From: Anadara kagoshimensis | Lineage: Eukaryota > Mollusca > Bivalvia > Arcoida > Arcidae | Assembly: GCA_021292105.1 (NCBI GenBank) | Contig: CM037861.1 | Span: 28,048,545 to 28,112,544, forward strand | Reading direction: 5' to 3' | DNA: 64,000 bases | In this document: in pieces, positions 10,850-23,344 of the stretch | How positions within the stretch are numbered: position 1 is the stretch's first letter | Layout: every line of letters begins with the position of its first letter | Notes under the pieces: model-generated | The model's input: the letters and a program-made list of their open reading frames with translations, nothing else | What the model was told of the DNA's origin: nothing | Databases searched by the model: none | Program-made: the position numbers and the translations under genes

Positions 10850-12460
10850 ATATAAATACAGCACCAAGAACTAACAGGCAATACCATGCATACGCCGCCA
10901 AAAAAATCGCGTCGCACAACATAAATACATCACCAAGAACTAACAGGCAATACCATTCATACAATGCCAAGAAAATCGCGTCGCACAACATAAATACATC
11001 ACCAAGAACTAACAGGCAATACCATGCATACAATGCCAAGAAAATCGCGTCGCACAACATAAATACATCACCAAGAACTAACAGGCAATACCATGCATAC
11101 AATGCCAAGAAAATCGCGTCGCACAACATAAATACATCACCAAGAACTAACAGGCAATACCATTCATACAATGCCAAGAAAATCGCGTCGCACAACATAA
11201 ATACATCACCAAAAACTAACAGGCAATACCATGCATACAATGCCAAGAAAATCGCGTCGCACAACATAAAAACATCACCAAGAACTAACAGGCAATACCA
11301 TGCATACAATGCCAAGAAAATCGCATCGCACAACATAAATACATCACCAAGAACTAACAGGCAATACCATGCATACAATGCCAAGAAAATCGAGTCGCAC
11401 AACATAAATACATCACCAAAAACTAACAGGCAATACCATGCATACAATGCCAAGAAAATCGCGTCGCACAACATAAATACATCACCAAGAACTGACAGGC
11501 AATACCATGCATACAATGCCAAGAAAATCGCATCGCATAACATAAATACATCACCAAGAACTAACAGGCAATACCATGCATACAATGCCAAGAAAATCGA
11601 GTCGCACAACATAAATACATCACCAAAAACTAACAGGCAATACCATTCATACAATGCCAAGAAAATTGAGTCGCACAACATAAATACATCACCAAGAACT
11701 AACAGGCAATACCATTCATACAATGCCAAGAAAATCGAGTCGCACAACATAAATACATCACCTAGAACTAACAGGCAATACCATTCATACAATGCCAAGA
11801 AAATCGCGTCGCACAACATAAATACATCACCAAAAACTAACAGGCAATACCATGCATACAATGCCAAGAAAATCGCATCGCACAACATAAATACATCACC
11901 AAGAACTGACAGGCAATACCATGCATACAATGCCAAGAAAATCGCATCGCACAACATAAATACATCACCAAGAACTAACAGGCAATACCATGCATACAAT
12001 GCCAAGAAAATCGAGTCGCACAACATAAATACATCACCAAAAACTAACAGGCAATACCATTCATACAATGCCAAGAAAATCGCATCGCACAACATAAATA
12101 CATCACCAAGAACTAACAGGCAATACCATTCATACAATGCCAAGAAAATCGAGTCGCACAACATAAATACATCACCAAGAACTAACAGGCAATACCATTC
12201 ATACAATGCCAAGAAAATCGAGTCGCACAACATAAATACATCACCTAGAACTAACAGGCAATACCATTCATACAATGCCAAGAAAATCGCGTCGCACAAC
12301 ATAAAAACATCACCAAGAACTAACAGGCAATACCATTCATACAATGCCAAGAAAATCGAGTCGCACAACATAAATACAGCACCAACAACTAACAGGCAAT
12401 ACCATTCATACAATACAAAGAAAATCGAGTCGCACAACATAAATACAACACGAAGAACAA
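10850..12460. repeat. 69-bp minisatellite, about 23 copies
   Basis: AACAGGCAATACCAT recurs every 69 bp from 10873 to 12391, exactly 22 intervals. The unit also holds ATACAATGCCAAGAAAATCG and CACAACATAAATACATCACC. Because 69 is divisible by three and the unit lacks stops on the minus strand, a 603-codon frame exists there (10845-12656), but it is a by-product. Variant sites (TTCATAC/TGCATAC, CGCGTCGC/CGCATCGC/CGAGTCGC, ACCAAGAAC/ACCAAAAAC/ACCTAGAAC) show a higher-order pattern. Flanks at 10490-10850 and 12460-12640 are decayed relatives of the unit. Confidence 0.95.
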
Positions 12461-12893
12461 ACACACTAAAACAAAATAAAATATCACAAAAAAATCCACA
12501 ACGCAACATGCATACAATAAGTAGCTTGAAACACGAACAAACCAAAAATGCTACACCAAGAACAAACTCGTCGCAATATGTATACAGAACGCGTGAGTGC
12601 ATGCATATAACGCCAAGATCAAAGACGTTACAAAGCATTCTAAAATGTATGTTCATGTCATTTTAATGTTCTTATGCTTTATGACCTTTAAAGACCTTAT
12701 ATGGGGAAACATTCTTGTCATATCTCTAACTGTACAAGTCTACGGGATTTAACAAATCAGCTTGTTCTGCGTAGTTTTGAAAGGAAACGTGGTAACCGAG
12801 AATCAAGCTCATTTTAGCACACTGTGATGTATAAAGATAACCTTCCATTTTTTCTAACACATCATTACATGTCTTCCACTGAAATATGAATTG

Positions 12894-12894
<1 letters not shown>

Positions 12895-12929
<35 letters not shown>
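12895..12929. repeat. Poly(A) tract
   Basis: More than 30 A residues; no recognisable retroelement precedes it. Confidence 0.9.
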
Positions 12930-13197
12930 AAAACATATTTTTATTATTCCTTGTTATATTAAAATTTTATTACTTGTAAATACGACCTAAAAAATGGACG
13001 GTACTAAACATTTTTTTGTTTATTTGTTCATCGAAATAAAATGCAAGCGATTGGTATTTTATGCGACTTTATTTGGTCGCCGATGCAAAATCGAAGAATT
13101 TACGACCAATTTTTGAACACAACTTTCTTCGCGTTTTTATTAGCATTTGTTTACGTGGTTCGTTTTCTTTTTCATTATTTTAATTCTAGCTTTACCG

Positions 13198-13626
13198 TGC
13201 ACATATAGATGATGATCAGTCTGAGATGCAGACCAGTTTGCATCAATGGTGATTTGGGACTTTATGGTGTGTTCCGAATAACGGAACTCGATCACGTGAG
13301 GGAAATATAATATTTCTTTCCTTTCCATGTGACTGCGCTCATCCAATCAATCTTCAGTATTTATGAATGCGGTATGATAATATAGATACAAATGCTGACC
13401 AGTTTGAGATGCAAATCAGTTTGCATCAACGGTAATTTGAGACGTTATGATGTGTTCCGAATAACGGAACTCGATCACGTGAGGGAAATGTGATACTTCT
13501 ATCCTGGCCATGTGATTTCGCTCATCCAATTAATCTTCAGAGTTTTTATGAATGAGGTATGATGATACAGATATAGATGCTGATCACTTTGAGATGCAGA
13601 CCCGTTTTGCATCAATGGTGATTTGG
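13198..13626. repeat. Tandem repeat, ~185-bp unit, 2.3 copies
   Basis: GAGATGCAGACCAGTTTGCA, TTCCGAATAACGGAACTCGA and ATCACGTGAGGGAAAT occur in two near-identical units, and the start of a third (GAGATGCAGACCCGTTTTGC) follows. Each full unit contains the palindrome TCACGTGA and CATGTGA. Confidence 0.85.
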
Positions 13627-14489
13627 GACGTTCGTTAAAGTCATGCCAAGAAAGCAATTTACCCTTTCAAGTCAAGTCTGATCATTTTAATTTCCCTTGA
13701 CAAAGACCAAATTCTAACAGAGATGCAATATCAAATCTACAAAGAAAAGTTTTTACTACTATACTGGCTACAGTTTCACATTAATTTCTTATCAAATTTT
13801 TTTCCATTTATAACTAAAATTTAACAAAATAAAGAATTCAATAATTTTGATATTTGTTTTTATTATATTCGTGATTTTAAAGTGTCATTTTGAAATTCGG
13901 TTTTAAGTTTCTCCATATTTTTGGTAGCTGAAAGGATACGTGAATACTTGTACTAAGGAGACTATATGTGATTCCCGGCATGCAAAATAACCATGTACCC
14001 AGTGACCCGAGGATATATAATATGTTCAACTCGACAATGAAATATGTAAATTTAAGAGCCCGATAACCATTCCAATTTTATGTAGTGTCTATTGGTTGTA
14101 ATTAATGAACAACTCAATGACTTTTTTGAATTTTTGATTTTCAAATTGATTAATTGAAATGGGGTCTTGGTATTCTTGAGTAATCTTAATTATGCTGATA
14201 TAAGTATCGCTTTAAAAAATAAAATTGATTGTGGGGCCATCGTCTCATTGAAACTCGCGTTTTATACACTGCAATAAAGCGATCAATGAATAAGCTTCTT
14301 CTATAGATTAATCATGACGTGTTTCAGAATTTAGCATTCTTCTTAATAGAAACAATTTGTTTTTAATTCGCAAATTTAGTTTTATTTCTTCTTTTTCCTC
14401 GGTGATTTTAACGATAATCAGATTAGACTTAGGAACAAAACACGGTTATGCTTCATGTCTTCTATAATTCCATCCTAAGGATAATTATC

Positions 14490-15226
14490 TTACGGCGGCA
14501 CAGAGGTGACATTAATTTTCATATCGCATACTAAAGGGAGTGTTACTGCAAGCTCACGCAATATCTATGTGCTCAAGGAATATGGATGTGCTCACACAAA
14601 AGCTATATTGCTTGCTTACGTAAAAATTATTGTGTGCTCGCTCGAAAACTATATTACTTGTCAACCAAAAGCTATCGCGTGCTATACAACACTGATAACA
14701 TGAACGGCAATACTAATTACTTACTCACGTTAGCTTTTGCGTAAAAACGCAATTTTTACGTGAGCACACAGTAGCTTTTGCGTAAAAAAGTTAATTTTAC
14801 GTGAGCACACGGTAACTTTTGCGTAAAAAAGAAAATTTTACGTGAGCACAGGGTAACTTTTGCGTTAAACTGTAATTTTTACGTGAGCACACGGTAGCTT
14901 TTGCGTAAAAATGTAAATTTTACGTGAGCACACGGTAGCTTTTGAGCAACCAATATAGCTATCGCACGAACACGCAATGACTTTTCGTAACGTGACCACG
15001 CTGTAGTTATTGTGTGAGCACACAATATCGTTTGCGTGAGCTCGTGATAAATTTTGAATGAACACGCAATGACTTTTCGTGACGTGAGCACGCTGTAGTT
15101 ATTGTGTGAGTACACAATAGCGTTTGCGTGAGCTCGTGATAAATTTTGAATGAATACGCATTGACTTTCGTGTGAGCACACAAAATAAAAAGTGTTTTTC
15201 ATGTTATCACGTCTGTGCCGCCGTAA
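14490..15226. mobile_element. Foldback-type element with 20-bp terminal inverted repeats and internal ~50-bp units
   Basis: The ends are TTACGGCGGCACAGAGGTGA and the inverse of TTACGGCGGCACAGACGTGA, with one mismatch in 20. The right half is built of repeated units around ACGTGAGCACACGGTAGCTT and TTGCGTAAAAA. The left half carries the same words inverted (GTGCTCACACAAAAGCTATA). The whole could fold on itself. Short frames inside it are by-products of the repeats. Confidence 0.8.
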
Positions 15227-15290
15227 ATTTTGGAGCATGATTGTTCCAAGGATATTCGAAATATTAAGCCGTAAATTGGTTTTCGGGACA

Positions 15291-18200
15291 TAGTCGAGTT
15301 GACACTCCCATATACTCAATACTTGAACCTAGAAATGTTTTTTCCTATGAAGTTTTTTTGCTGTTTTGTATTCTATAGGATCCCTAGAGTAAAATTAGGT
15401 TAGTTGCCCTACAGGCAACATTGGGCAAATTGCATAATTTGCATATATCCAAGATGGCTGCCTGACGCCATATTGAAAATCTATCTTTCGTAAGAATTGT
15501 TCTACAATAGCTTGTAATATACCATTTTGTATGTGGAACTCATTTCCGTTGTTGTTTTTAACATTTGGGGCAATTTAAAAGTATATATTAACAATTTTGA
15601 CCAGACAAGGGTAGAAGTAACAGGTTTTTTATTATTAGATGTAACTCAGCATATCACATTCAATGCTGCGTAACTTAACCATACATCTTGATACATTTTG
15701 ATTTAAAGGGCATAAATGAGGTTCCAACAATTCCTTTTAATAAGAAATTAAAACATGATCTAAGTAATTTCAGCTTTACTAAATCTAGCGTAAAGGCAAG
15801 TTCCAATTGCTAAGGTTTCTTTTTAAGCAAGTATCCAACGAAGAAGTTTTCAAAGCCACATTATTGCTATCATAGTTAATCCAGTCACATATATTACCAC
15901 GAATGAAAACCAAACAATACTGGGACTTTTTATCAAACTAAATAATAAGTACGGAAGCAGTGAATTGATTGGACTTTTACATGAACATTAATACATTACG
16001 TCATATAATGAAGTATTTTGGTTTGGTAATCTGCAGCAAAATCTATCACTGATAATGCGCAACCTTCCACAAATTGGTTGGCTGGAGTTGAACAGTAGAA
16101 CTAATCTTTTTGATTTTATGATAGTTTTGATATTTTGATCTACTATTTCCACTCCAAATGGCCGCTATAAGACAGGTGAAAGGGTAGTACAAAGGGTTGG
16201 CTTACTTTTGGTGTCTCAACTTAACCAAGTTACCATTAAGCAACTTTTAGATCCGACAATGCTGTTTCACTTTTAAATTATACTGGACCACAGAAAATAA
16301 AACCTATGCACTGTCTACAATCAAAACTATTTGTATCATGATTAACACACCCAACAAATAATTTTATTGGATGCTGGACATGTACAATGTGCTGGCTAAC
16401 TTTCTCAGTGTCTGCTATAAACACATGCATGTCCTGTCAAAGATCTTGCATGTCGACATCATGGTGATTATTAGGATGTTGTCTTTGGTAACCAGTTTGG
16501 CAAACAAACTGCTATCAAATATAAAAAATGAGCCTTTAAAGGCATGACTCTTTAGCCTGTCCTTTTAGTGGGTAGATTGTTGCTTCTCTGATCGATTGGA
16601 ATGAATATATTTTGAGTGTGATACGGACCATAACTCAATGAGTTCAATCCTTGGTGTTCCTTGAATATATATGACCAAAATTTATTGCTTATTCAAACTC
16701 CATCTAAATGAAAACAGGTCATAAGGCAATTGCTCGCAATATTGCTTCAAATGTGTGGATTCAATTGTAATGGATGAGTAGATGGAATACAAGTACAATC
16801 CAGTCTACCTGATGAGTTTTTCAATGCCATCATTAGTTCTATGAAGGCAATACGTTTCAAATAGAAGCTGTCAAGAACAAAGCCAGTTGTTAATCTTGGA
16901 AACATGTTTCTTTGGTTACCGTTGTTTGGACAGCAAGGGCAGTTTGAGCTTAGCTTCTGCTTGTATTTGATATCGGTTCTGTTCCTTTTTGACAGTAGTT
17001 GAAAATGGCTGTCATTGGAAAGGCATGAAGTCAGCTATAGTCAATTCGTTTTTTGGGGTTAGTTCACACAAAACTCACAAACAATCACCATGATTCAGTT
17101 TTTCTACCGCATCCCTTGATCATATGGCGATAACCCATCAGAGTTCATTGCATCAATCCAAAAAAGGTCATATTGGTACCCAGACACGTCAAAGAAAATC
17201 TTGTTTTTGTGACAAATACCACCTCATATCTTCCAAGGACCAGGACAGAGGAAACAACACAGCAATATATATACGATTGTGGATTTGGCCATGATGAATC
17301 CGGCATAACTATGGTATCGTTTATGTCTCCTAGCTGCAAAAACAGGTCATGATAGCATTTGTGTGCTGTTTGACGACACCGATGTTTTTGTTTTCCTAGT
17401 GTATTGGGTGTATAAGCATTAAAACAATGTGATGTACAGATATAGTGATAGGATAGAAGTTTTGAACACCAATGCAACAAACCATGTCTTGAACTGCGAG
17501 GCATGCATGCTTTAAGTGCCATGGTCTTGGTTTGAGATGTCTTGAACTGCCAGACATGCATGCTCGTAGTGTCATGGTCTTGGTTTGAGATGTCTTGAAC
17601 TGCAAGGCATGCATTTTATGTGTTAGATCTTGGTTTGAGATGTCTAGAACTGCCAGGCATGCATTTTATGTGTCATGTTCTTGGTTTGAGATGTCTTGAA
17701 CGACCAAGCGTGCATGCTCTTAGGGGCATGATCTTCGTTCGAGATATCTTGAGCTGCCAGGCATGCATATTCTTAGTGGTTGTGATACAGCATCCTAATT
17801 ACAAACTCTTTTTCTCCTCATTTAGCTGATGTTCTGATTAACAAAGATCACAAATAACTTGGTTGGATCTGAACCATTCTTTTTCTGTATGGCCAGTCAG
17901 CAGGAAAGATTGTGATGTTTCCTCTGGCTCTTCATAAAAAACATCAAAGCCTAATAGTTCTGATCGTTTTCAAACATCATTTACTGCTGTCTTACATTTA
18001 GTTAATGTTGTGAAAGGGTACCGCGGTCAAGATCCTCCTAAAGAGTATGAAATGATAAAGATTTCGGATTGAAATTCAAAGATCGATTCTCATTACATGT
18101 TATAGTGAAAGGATACCTAGTGCCACAAGAACTTTTTTGTCATGTTTTGTCAATGTAAGGCACAAAATCATAAATACAACACACAAGGACATTATTGCCT

Positions 18201-18787
18201 TAAAATTAAATTCTGTACATATTTTAAACTGTTTTGGAGAAAGAGAGTGTTTAATTTTTTACACAAAAATAAGATTACCCATGGCTATCCTAGGGTGAAT
18301 AGTTATTTGACACATATGGTCAGTCATTATAGACATGATGATATTTAATGTAAAACTAATGCCAGAATTGAATTGCCCATGCCTAAATATCCCTACAAAG
18401 ATACATTTGTATATTGCAGTCTATTATAATTTTTTTTGTATAAAATCGATATTTCAAGATGACATCCGTCGGTCATCTTGGATTTATAGCTTATTGTGCG
18501 AGTAAAGTGTTCCGTATGTAAAAATTAACAACAGAAATGGGTTTCTCATACCTGAAAACATATAAAAAGATATATTACAAGCTATTGGAAGATATTTTAT
18601 ATCGCAGTATGTACTTCATTTTCAAGTTTGGCGGCCATTTTAGATTTATGTATATTGTGCAAGTTGCCCAAATTTGCCCGAAGGGCAACTAAGTTAGTTT
18701 TCTTCAAGGACCCATGAGGAAAACAAAACAGCAAAAAAACTTTATAGGAATGAACATTTCTAGGTTCGTAAAATGCCTACTCGACTA
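15291..18787. mobile_element. 3.5-kb element with ~280-bp terminal inverted repeats
   Basis: The left arm (15291-15570) and right arm (18510-18787) are reverse complements over their length, for example GAACCTAGAAATGTTTTTTC, AGTTTTTTTGCTGTTTTGTA, TTAGTTGCCC..GGGCAA and CTTGTAATATA. The 2.9-kb inside has a 51-53-bp minisatellite and only short fragmentary frames, mostly on the minus strand. No transposase family can be recognised. It is probably a decayed long-TIR DNA transposon. Confidence 0.75.
17478..17780. repeat. Minisatellite, 51-53-bp unit, about six copies
   Basis: CTTGGTTTGAGATGTCTTGA followed by ACTGCCAGGCATGCAT recurs at about 17527, 17580, 17630, 17681 and 17735, with a weaker copy upstream. 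It lies inside the 3.5-kb long-inverted-repeat element. Confidence 0.85.
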
Positions 18788-18885
18788 ACATGTCAATCTC
18801 ACAAAACACTGTTTATCACTAACTTGCATACTGTTTGACGTTGCATGAAAAAATACTATCATTTACATTTGCATGTATTGTTGCA

Positions 18886-20070
18886 ATATCCTTATTTTTA
18901 TTTCATTTCTCAAATGAGTTACGTCAGAAGCTATAGTGGTTTATAAAGACTTCAATTTGAGTCTTTTTACTGCATCTAACCATTTCTGTGTCCATTACAT
19001 CGATTTATAATGTAAACTGTCAAATTTTAGTATAAATCAGCCCAAATGATGAACGTTCAATATTTCTTTTATTATTGAATGTCGATATATTGCCGTATAT
19101 TGCTGTATATTGCAGTTGTAATAAGGCTGTCTTGATTCACATTTGTCAAAATTTGAATCGGTAATTTTAAAAATAAGTGGTCATATTCAGCTTTTGACTT
19201 TAATTGTTTTGGCTGTTTGAATTTTTCGACTGAGAAAGATAAAATTACCGATGCAATATTTCCATATTCCCCATTTCTAGAAACGCATTAAGGTAATGCA
19301 TTGAAGATATTTCTTCTAAACTTGCTAAACATGATTATTAATATTCTTATTTTTGTTTCATTTTCCCAATGAGTTACGACAGAAGCTATATTGGTTTATA
19401 AAGACGTTAATTTGAGTCTTTTTACTGCATCTAGTCATTTCTGTGGCCATTACATCGTTTTATTGTTTAAACTGTCAATTTTTAGTATAATAAGCCCAAA
19501 TGGTGAACCCTCAATATTTCTTTTATCATCAAATGCATGTATATTGCTGAATGACATTTCTGTTGTGACAAAAATTGTCCTGATTGACATCTGCAAATGA
19601 TATTACATTTGTCAAACTTCGAATCGGGAATTTTAAAATAAATGGTCACATTATGATTTTGCCTTTTCTTGGTTGAGTTGGGTTTTCCGACTAAGAAAGT
19701 CTTCCGATGAAAAATTTTTATACACCCGTTTCTAGAAACGGAACTTCTATAGTAAGGTGTTTTTGTCGGTAAATCCTTCCAAAAAAACTCCTTCGTAAAA
19801 CTTTGTTTGGCCTATTCTCCCAACCACTATTAAATACATTTATATGATTATCAAGGATTATATTGTGTAATACGTCCATTTTATTTTATTTTCCAAATGA
19901 GTCAGAAACTATATTAGTTTATAAAGACGTTGATTTGAGTCTTTTTACTACATTTAGTCATTTCCATGCATATGACCATTACCCTTACATCGATTTATAG
20001 TTTAAACTGTCAAATTTTAGTACAAATCAGCCCAAACGATGAACGTTCAATATTCATTTTATGATTGAAT
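18886..20070. repeat. Tandem repeat, ~450-535-bp unit, three diverged copies
   Basis: GTTTATAAAGAC(T/G)T, TTTGAGTCTTTTTACT(G/A)CAT, AAACTGTCAAATTTTAGTA and GATGAACGTTCAATATT recur at about 18.93, 19.39 and 19.91 kb. Confidence 0.8.
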
Positions 20071-20079
20071 ACAAGTTAT

Positions 20080-20299
20080 GGATAGCTAGTATGGAACAAA
20101 AACTTGCTGAGGAGAGATAGATGGCAGCTTATAAAAGTTGTGAAGATATAGATATCGAGGGTCGTGAATTGACACTTTTTTGCTAGCTCAGTGTTAAACT
20201 TTAGACATGTCTGTACTGTATCTAACGAGGGCCTAGATGAGTTGACGATTCGCCATTTATTCGTAAAATCACTGTTAAACTTTCAATAGGCCTGTACTG
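20080..20299. repeat. Two overlapping right ends of MITE R2
   Basis: GTGTTAAACTTTAGACATGT then CTGTACTGTA at 20218 is followed by ACTGTTAAACTTTCAATAGG then CCTGTACTG ending at 20299. One R2 copy appears to have inserted next to, or recombined with, another. Confidence 0.6.
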
Positions 20300-21589
20300 T
20301 ACATGCATATTACTGACTATACATTTTAACTGTTGGCATTGCCTTATTTGTGTTAATTTCACTTAGACTTAAATATTTTTGTATTTTATTATTTAAAAAA
20401 TGTACAAAGTCTGACAAAACGGAATTCGTAAGCCACTTTACACCCACTTTTCTTGCATTTAAAGCAATTCAATTATTTTACCTTATATCATATCAAATAT
20501 GTCTGAACAGCAACACTTGCACTCTTACCGTCTGGGTTTTTCTTATTTTTTCTATTTTTTCTCGCTTGAAGCCTTTTTGAGTTTTTTTTTATCATTTCGA
20601 TTACAACAGTAATATGTACATGCCGCATCGCTCATAATGGATAACCTTTTCCGTTGTTTTTGTAGAAAACATCTGTTTGTTTTGCTTTGATAAATTACAA
20701 TTCTATAAAATGTCACATTTGCCGTTATTTGATTGATGACGATTATGAACCTCATGGCAAGTTACAACAATGCAATGTAAATATGTGTAAGCAAAACTGT
20801 TGGAAGAAAAAAGCGGAGAGACATTTATTTTAAGAATCCACAAGAATACCAAACTTAAATCTGACACAATTGAAAATCTAAATAGTTTTTTTTATTTTTT
20901 AAGATAATAAGAAATTTAAGGTGTTATTTTTAAGTTCGCTTCTAGATTAAAACATCTGCATTGTTTTGACAAAATGTTCATGAGTATAGTTCCAAACAGA
21001 TAAACAAAATTTATCAAATTTAGATAAAGGAAATGCTTGGCAAAGCGGTGATTGTGAAACAGGGGACAACTTCAGTCCGTAGTTTGGAATTACAGATATT
21101 CAAGGATCTCAGTATAATGTAACGGGCTTATTTCTTCTGATATCAAGAGTTTTTCCTTCGCTGCTTTAGTTTAAACATTCAAAAATCACAAAGTATTAAT
21201 TTATCTTTTTTAATTTCGCTCATTTTGTTTATTTTTTAACTTGTTCTCACCATTTCTAAGCACATGTCAATCAACATAAAATTCTATCGAAACAATTTAT
21301 ACCAAATTACTAAATTCTGATCCTTGAACAATACAGAACGAGTATCTATAATTACTCTGTAATTAAGTTTTCTTAACGTCCCACAGGAGTATTGTTCTTA
21401 TTGTAACTTCTTGATTTATGTACAGAGCACCATTATACAGAAAATCAATGGCTTACTTTGGAATAAATTTACTATTATATATACTCAGATCTTTCTCTGT
21501 GGATTCCATCAAGGATTGCTGAGTGACAATGGATATGACTAAAAGCTATTAAGGGAGTTAATTGGTTATTACTTTTCTAGATCTACGAT

Positions 21590-22075
21590 GCTTTTTTAAA
21601 AAAGAAAAATGACTTTTTCTTAGTTTTTTGAATTTAAAAATCGTCTTCTTTTAAGATAATGGTGGGTTTTCCCTTAGTTACTATTGGAGCTTTAAATATC
21701 AAAAGTGAATATTTTTTAAATAAAAGGTTGGATTTTTCTTAGTAGCTATTTGACTTATAAATTTGAAAATCGAAAGTGAATGTTGTTTTTTAATAAAAAG
21801 GTTGGCTTTTTTTGAGTAACAATTTGAGTTTTGAAATTATAAATTTAAAATTCGAAAGAGAATCCTTTTTAAAGACCCTTAGTAGCAATTTGTGTTTCAT
21901 GAAGCTCAAAATTCGAAAGTGTTTCTTATTTAAACTAAAAAATTTGGCTTTTTCCGAGTAACAGTCTAGTTTGATAAATATAAAAAATTGAAAGTGGTTC
22001 CTTTTCTCAAAAAAGGTTTCTTCTTTGTAACAGTTGGATTGTATGGATTAACAAATTGAAAGTGATTTTTTTAAT
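21590..22075. repeat. Decayed tandem repeat, ~85-bp unit, about six copies
   Basis: The plan (T)GGCTTTTT(C)TTAGTA, A(A)TTTGAGTTT, then AAAATTCGAAAGTGAAT recurs with many substitutions. Confidence 0.65.
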
Positions 22076-22374
22076 TGTAGTAGAAATAAATTAAATTACT
22101 TCAAAAAAATATTTATAACTCAGAAAATATGATGATTCGAAAAGGGATTTTTGTATCATGAAAATATATATTTTTTGTCGAGGGCGATATACATGTTGTG
22201 TATAGGAATGTTTCAGGAGGGAACATTATCTCTCTAGCACATAGACAAAAGGGGACAATTATAAATATAATACTACACATAATAGGAAGAATACAGCGAT
22301 AAAGCCAATAAAACTATAGAAACATATATGCATAATGCTTCGAAACGAATCAATGTGTGCCTTCAGTAATGGTG

Positions 22375-22505
22375 ATACAAATCCATGTCCGAATCACAAT
22401 TCAGAAGCAAAGTAAAAACTTTGGAACTGAAAAGTTAAGTAGAACACGCAAACTTTCACAATGGGAAGTGAGGCCAAGTGCTCCAGAAGGGTAAACACCT
22501 TTTGT
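22375..22505 (-). repeat. Dispersed repeat R1, partial copy
   Basis: The reverse-complement R1 words ATCCATGTCCGAATCACAAT, TTTCACAATGGGAAGTGAGG and GTGCTCCAGAAGGGTAAACA are present in order. Confidence 0.75.
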
Positions 22506-22850
22506 TAAATAATACATCTGTTATGTCGTGTGCTGCTTTTGACTTTTTATGAAATAATGCATTCACAAGTATCGCATTTTCTACGCATGTAAGTGAAGCA
22601 CGTGTGTTACACATTGAAATGTAACACATATACTACATATGTACAAGACAACATACCACATGCGCTATAAATGGAAAAGTGTCACATGTACTGCACACCA
22701 AAAAGTATCACATGTACTACACACCATAGAGTTACACATCTTGTACACAAGTTCATTTTAATTTTTGCTAAAATTTGTGTCTTGTGTCTCTGTTCATTTG
22801 TTGTATGTGGTGTGTTTTTCGTTGCTTATGCTATTGCCGAATTCAATTAT

Positions 22851-23326
22851 TGTAGGAACCACTCTGTCTGTGACAGTGAAATACTCTTTATATCCATAGA
22901 AAATCAAATAAAATTGGATAAAGATTGATATTTTTCACTTACTTGTACCTAGTCGTAACAGGAAATCTGTATGCGCATCCGCGATTTTCATAAAGTATGT
23001 CTTGTAGAAAGGAAAATGTTGGCGTTATGTGGATTTTACATGGCGAAAATTGCGAAGTTTACACCGAAAGTGATGTCCTTGGTGATGTTTTACGTCATAT
23101 AAGCAACAGAATCCACCATTTGCCTGGTTTTTCAAAATGTTAAATCCCCATAGGGTCAACGTTTTACCCTGTGCAGATATATTCTGGGCTAATCGAGGAT
23201 GCGCATGCAGATTTCCTGTTACGAATAGGGACAAGTAAGTGAAAAATATCAATCTTTATTCAAATAAATTTGATTTTCTATCGATATGAAGAGTATTTCT
23301 CTGTCACAAACTGAATGGTTCCTACA
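22851..23326. mobile_element. Inverted-repeat element with 135-bp arms
   Basis: The left arm (22851-22985) and right arm (23192-23326) are reverse complements with few mismatches, for example TGTAGGAACCACTCTGTCTG versus TGTAGGAACCATTCAGTTTG and TATTTTTCACTTACTTGTAC. The spacer is about 206 bp and non-coding. This looks like a hairpin-type MITE. Confidence 0.8.
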
Positions 23327-23344
23327 GTACATATTATATCAGTT

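Noticed and set aside
10850-12460. CRISPR-like array
   Set aside because: The 69-bp units are contiguous with no unique spacers, and the window is eukaryotic.
10845-12656. 603-codon minus-strand reading frame with 23-residue repeats rich in hydrophobic residues
   Set aside because: It is created by the 69-bp minisatellite, whose unit is a multiple of three without stops on that strand. There is no start context, splice support or related protein, and units vary freely at codon-changing sites.
14506-15319. Several short frames on both strands with similar repeated peptides
   Set aside because: They fall in the foldback element and come from its repeated ~50-bp units.
17145-17614. Minus-strand frames of 138 and 72 codons inside the 3.5-kb element
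   Set aside because: They overlap the 51-53-bp minisatellite and match no transposase motif I know. I could not support a product.
22671-22928. Plus-strand 85-codon frame with a hydrophobic segment
   Set aside because: It runs into the arm of the inverted-repeat element and has no family motif.
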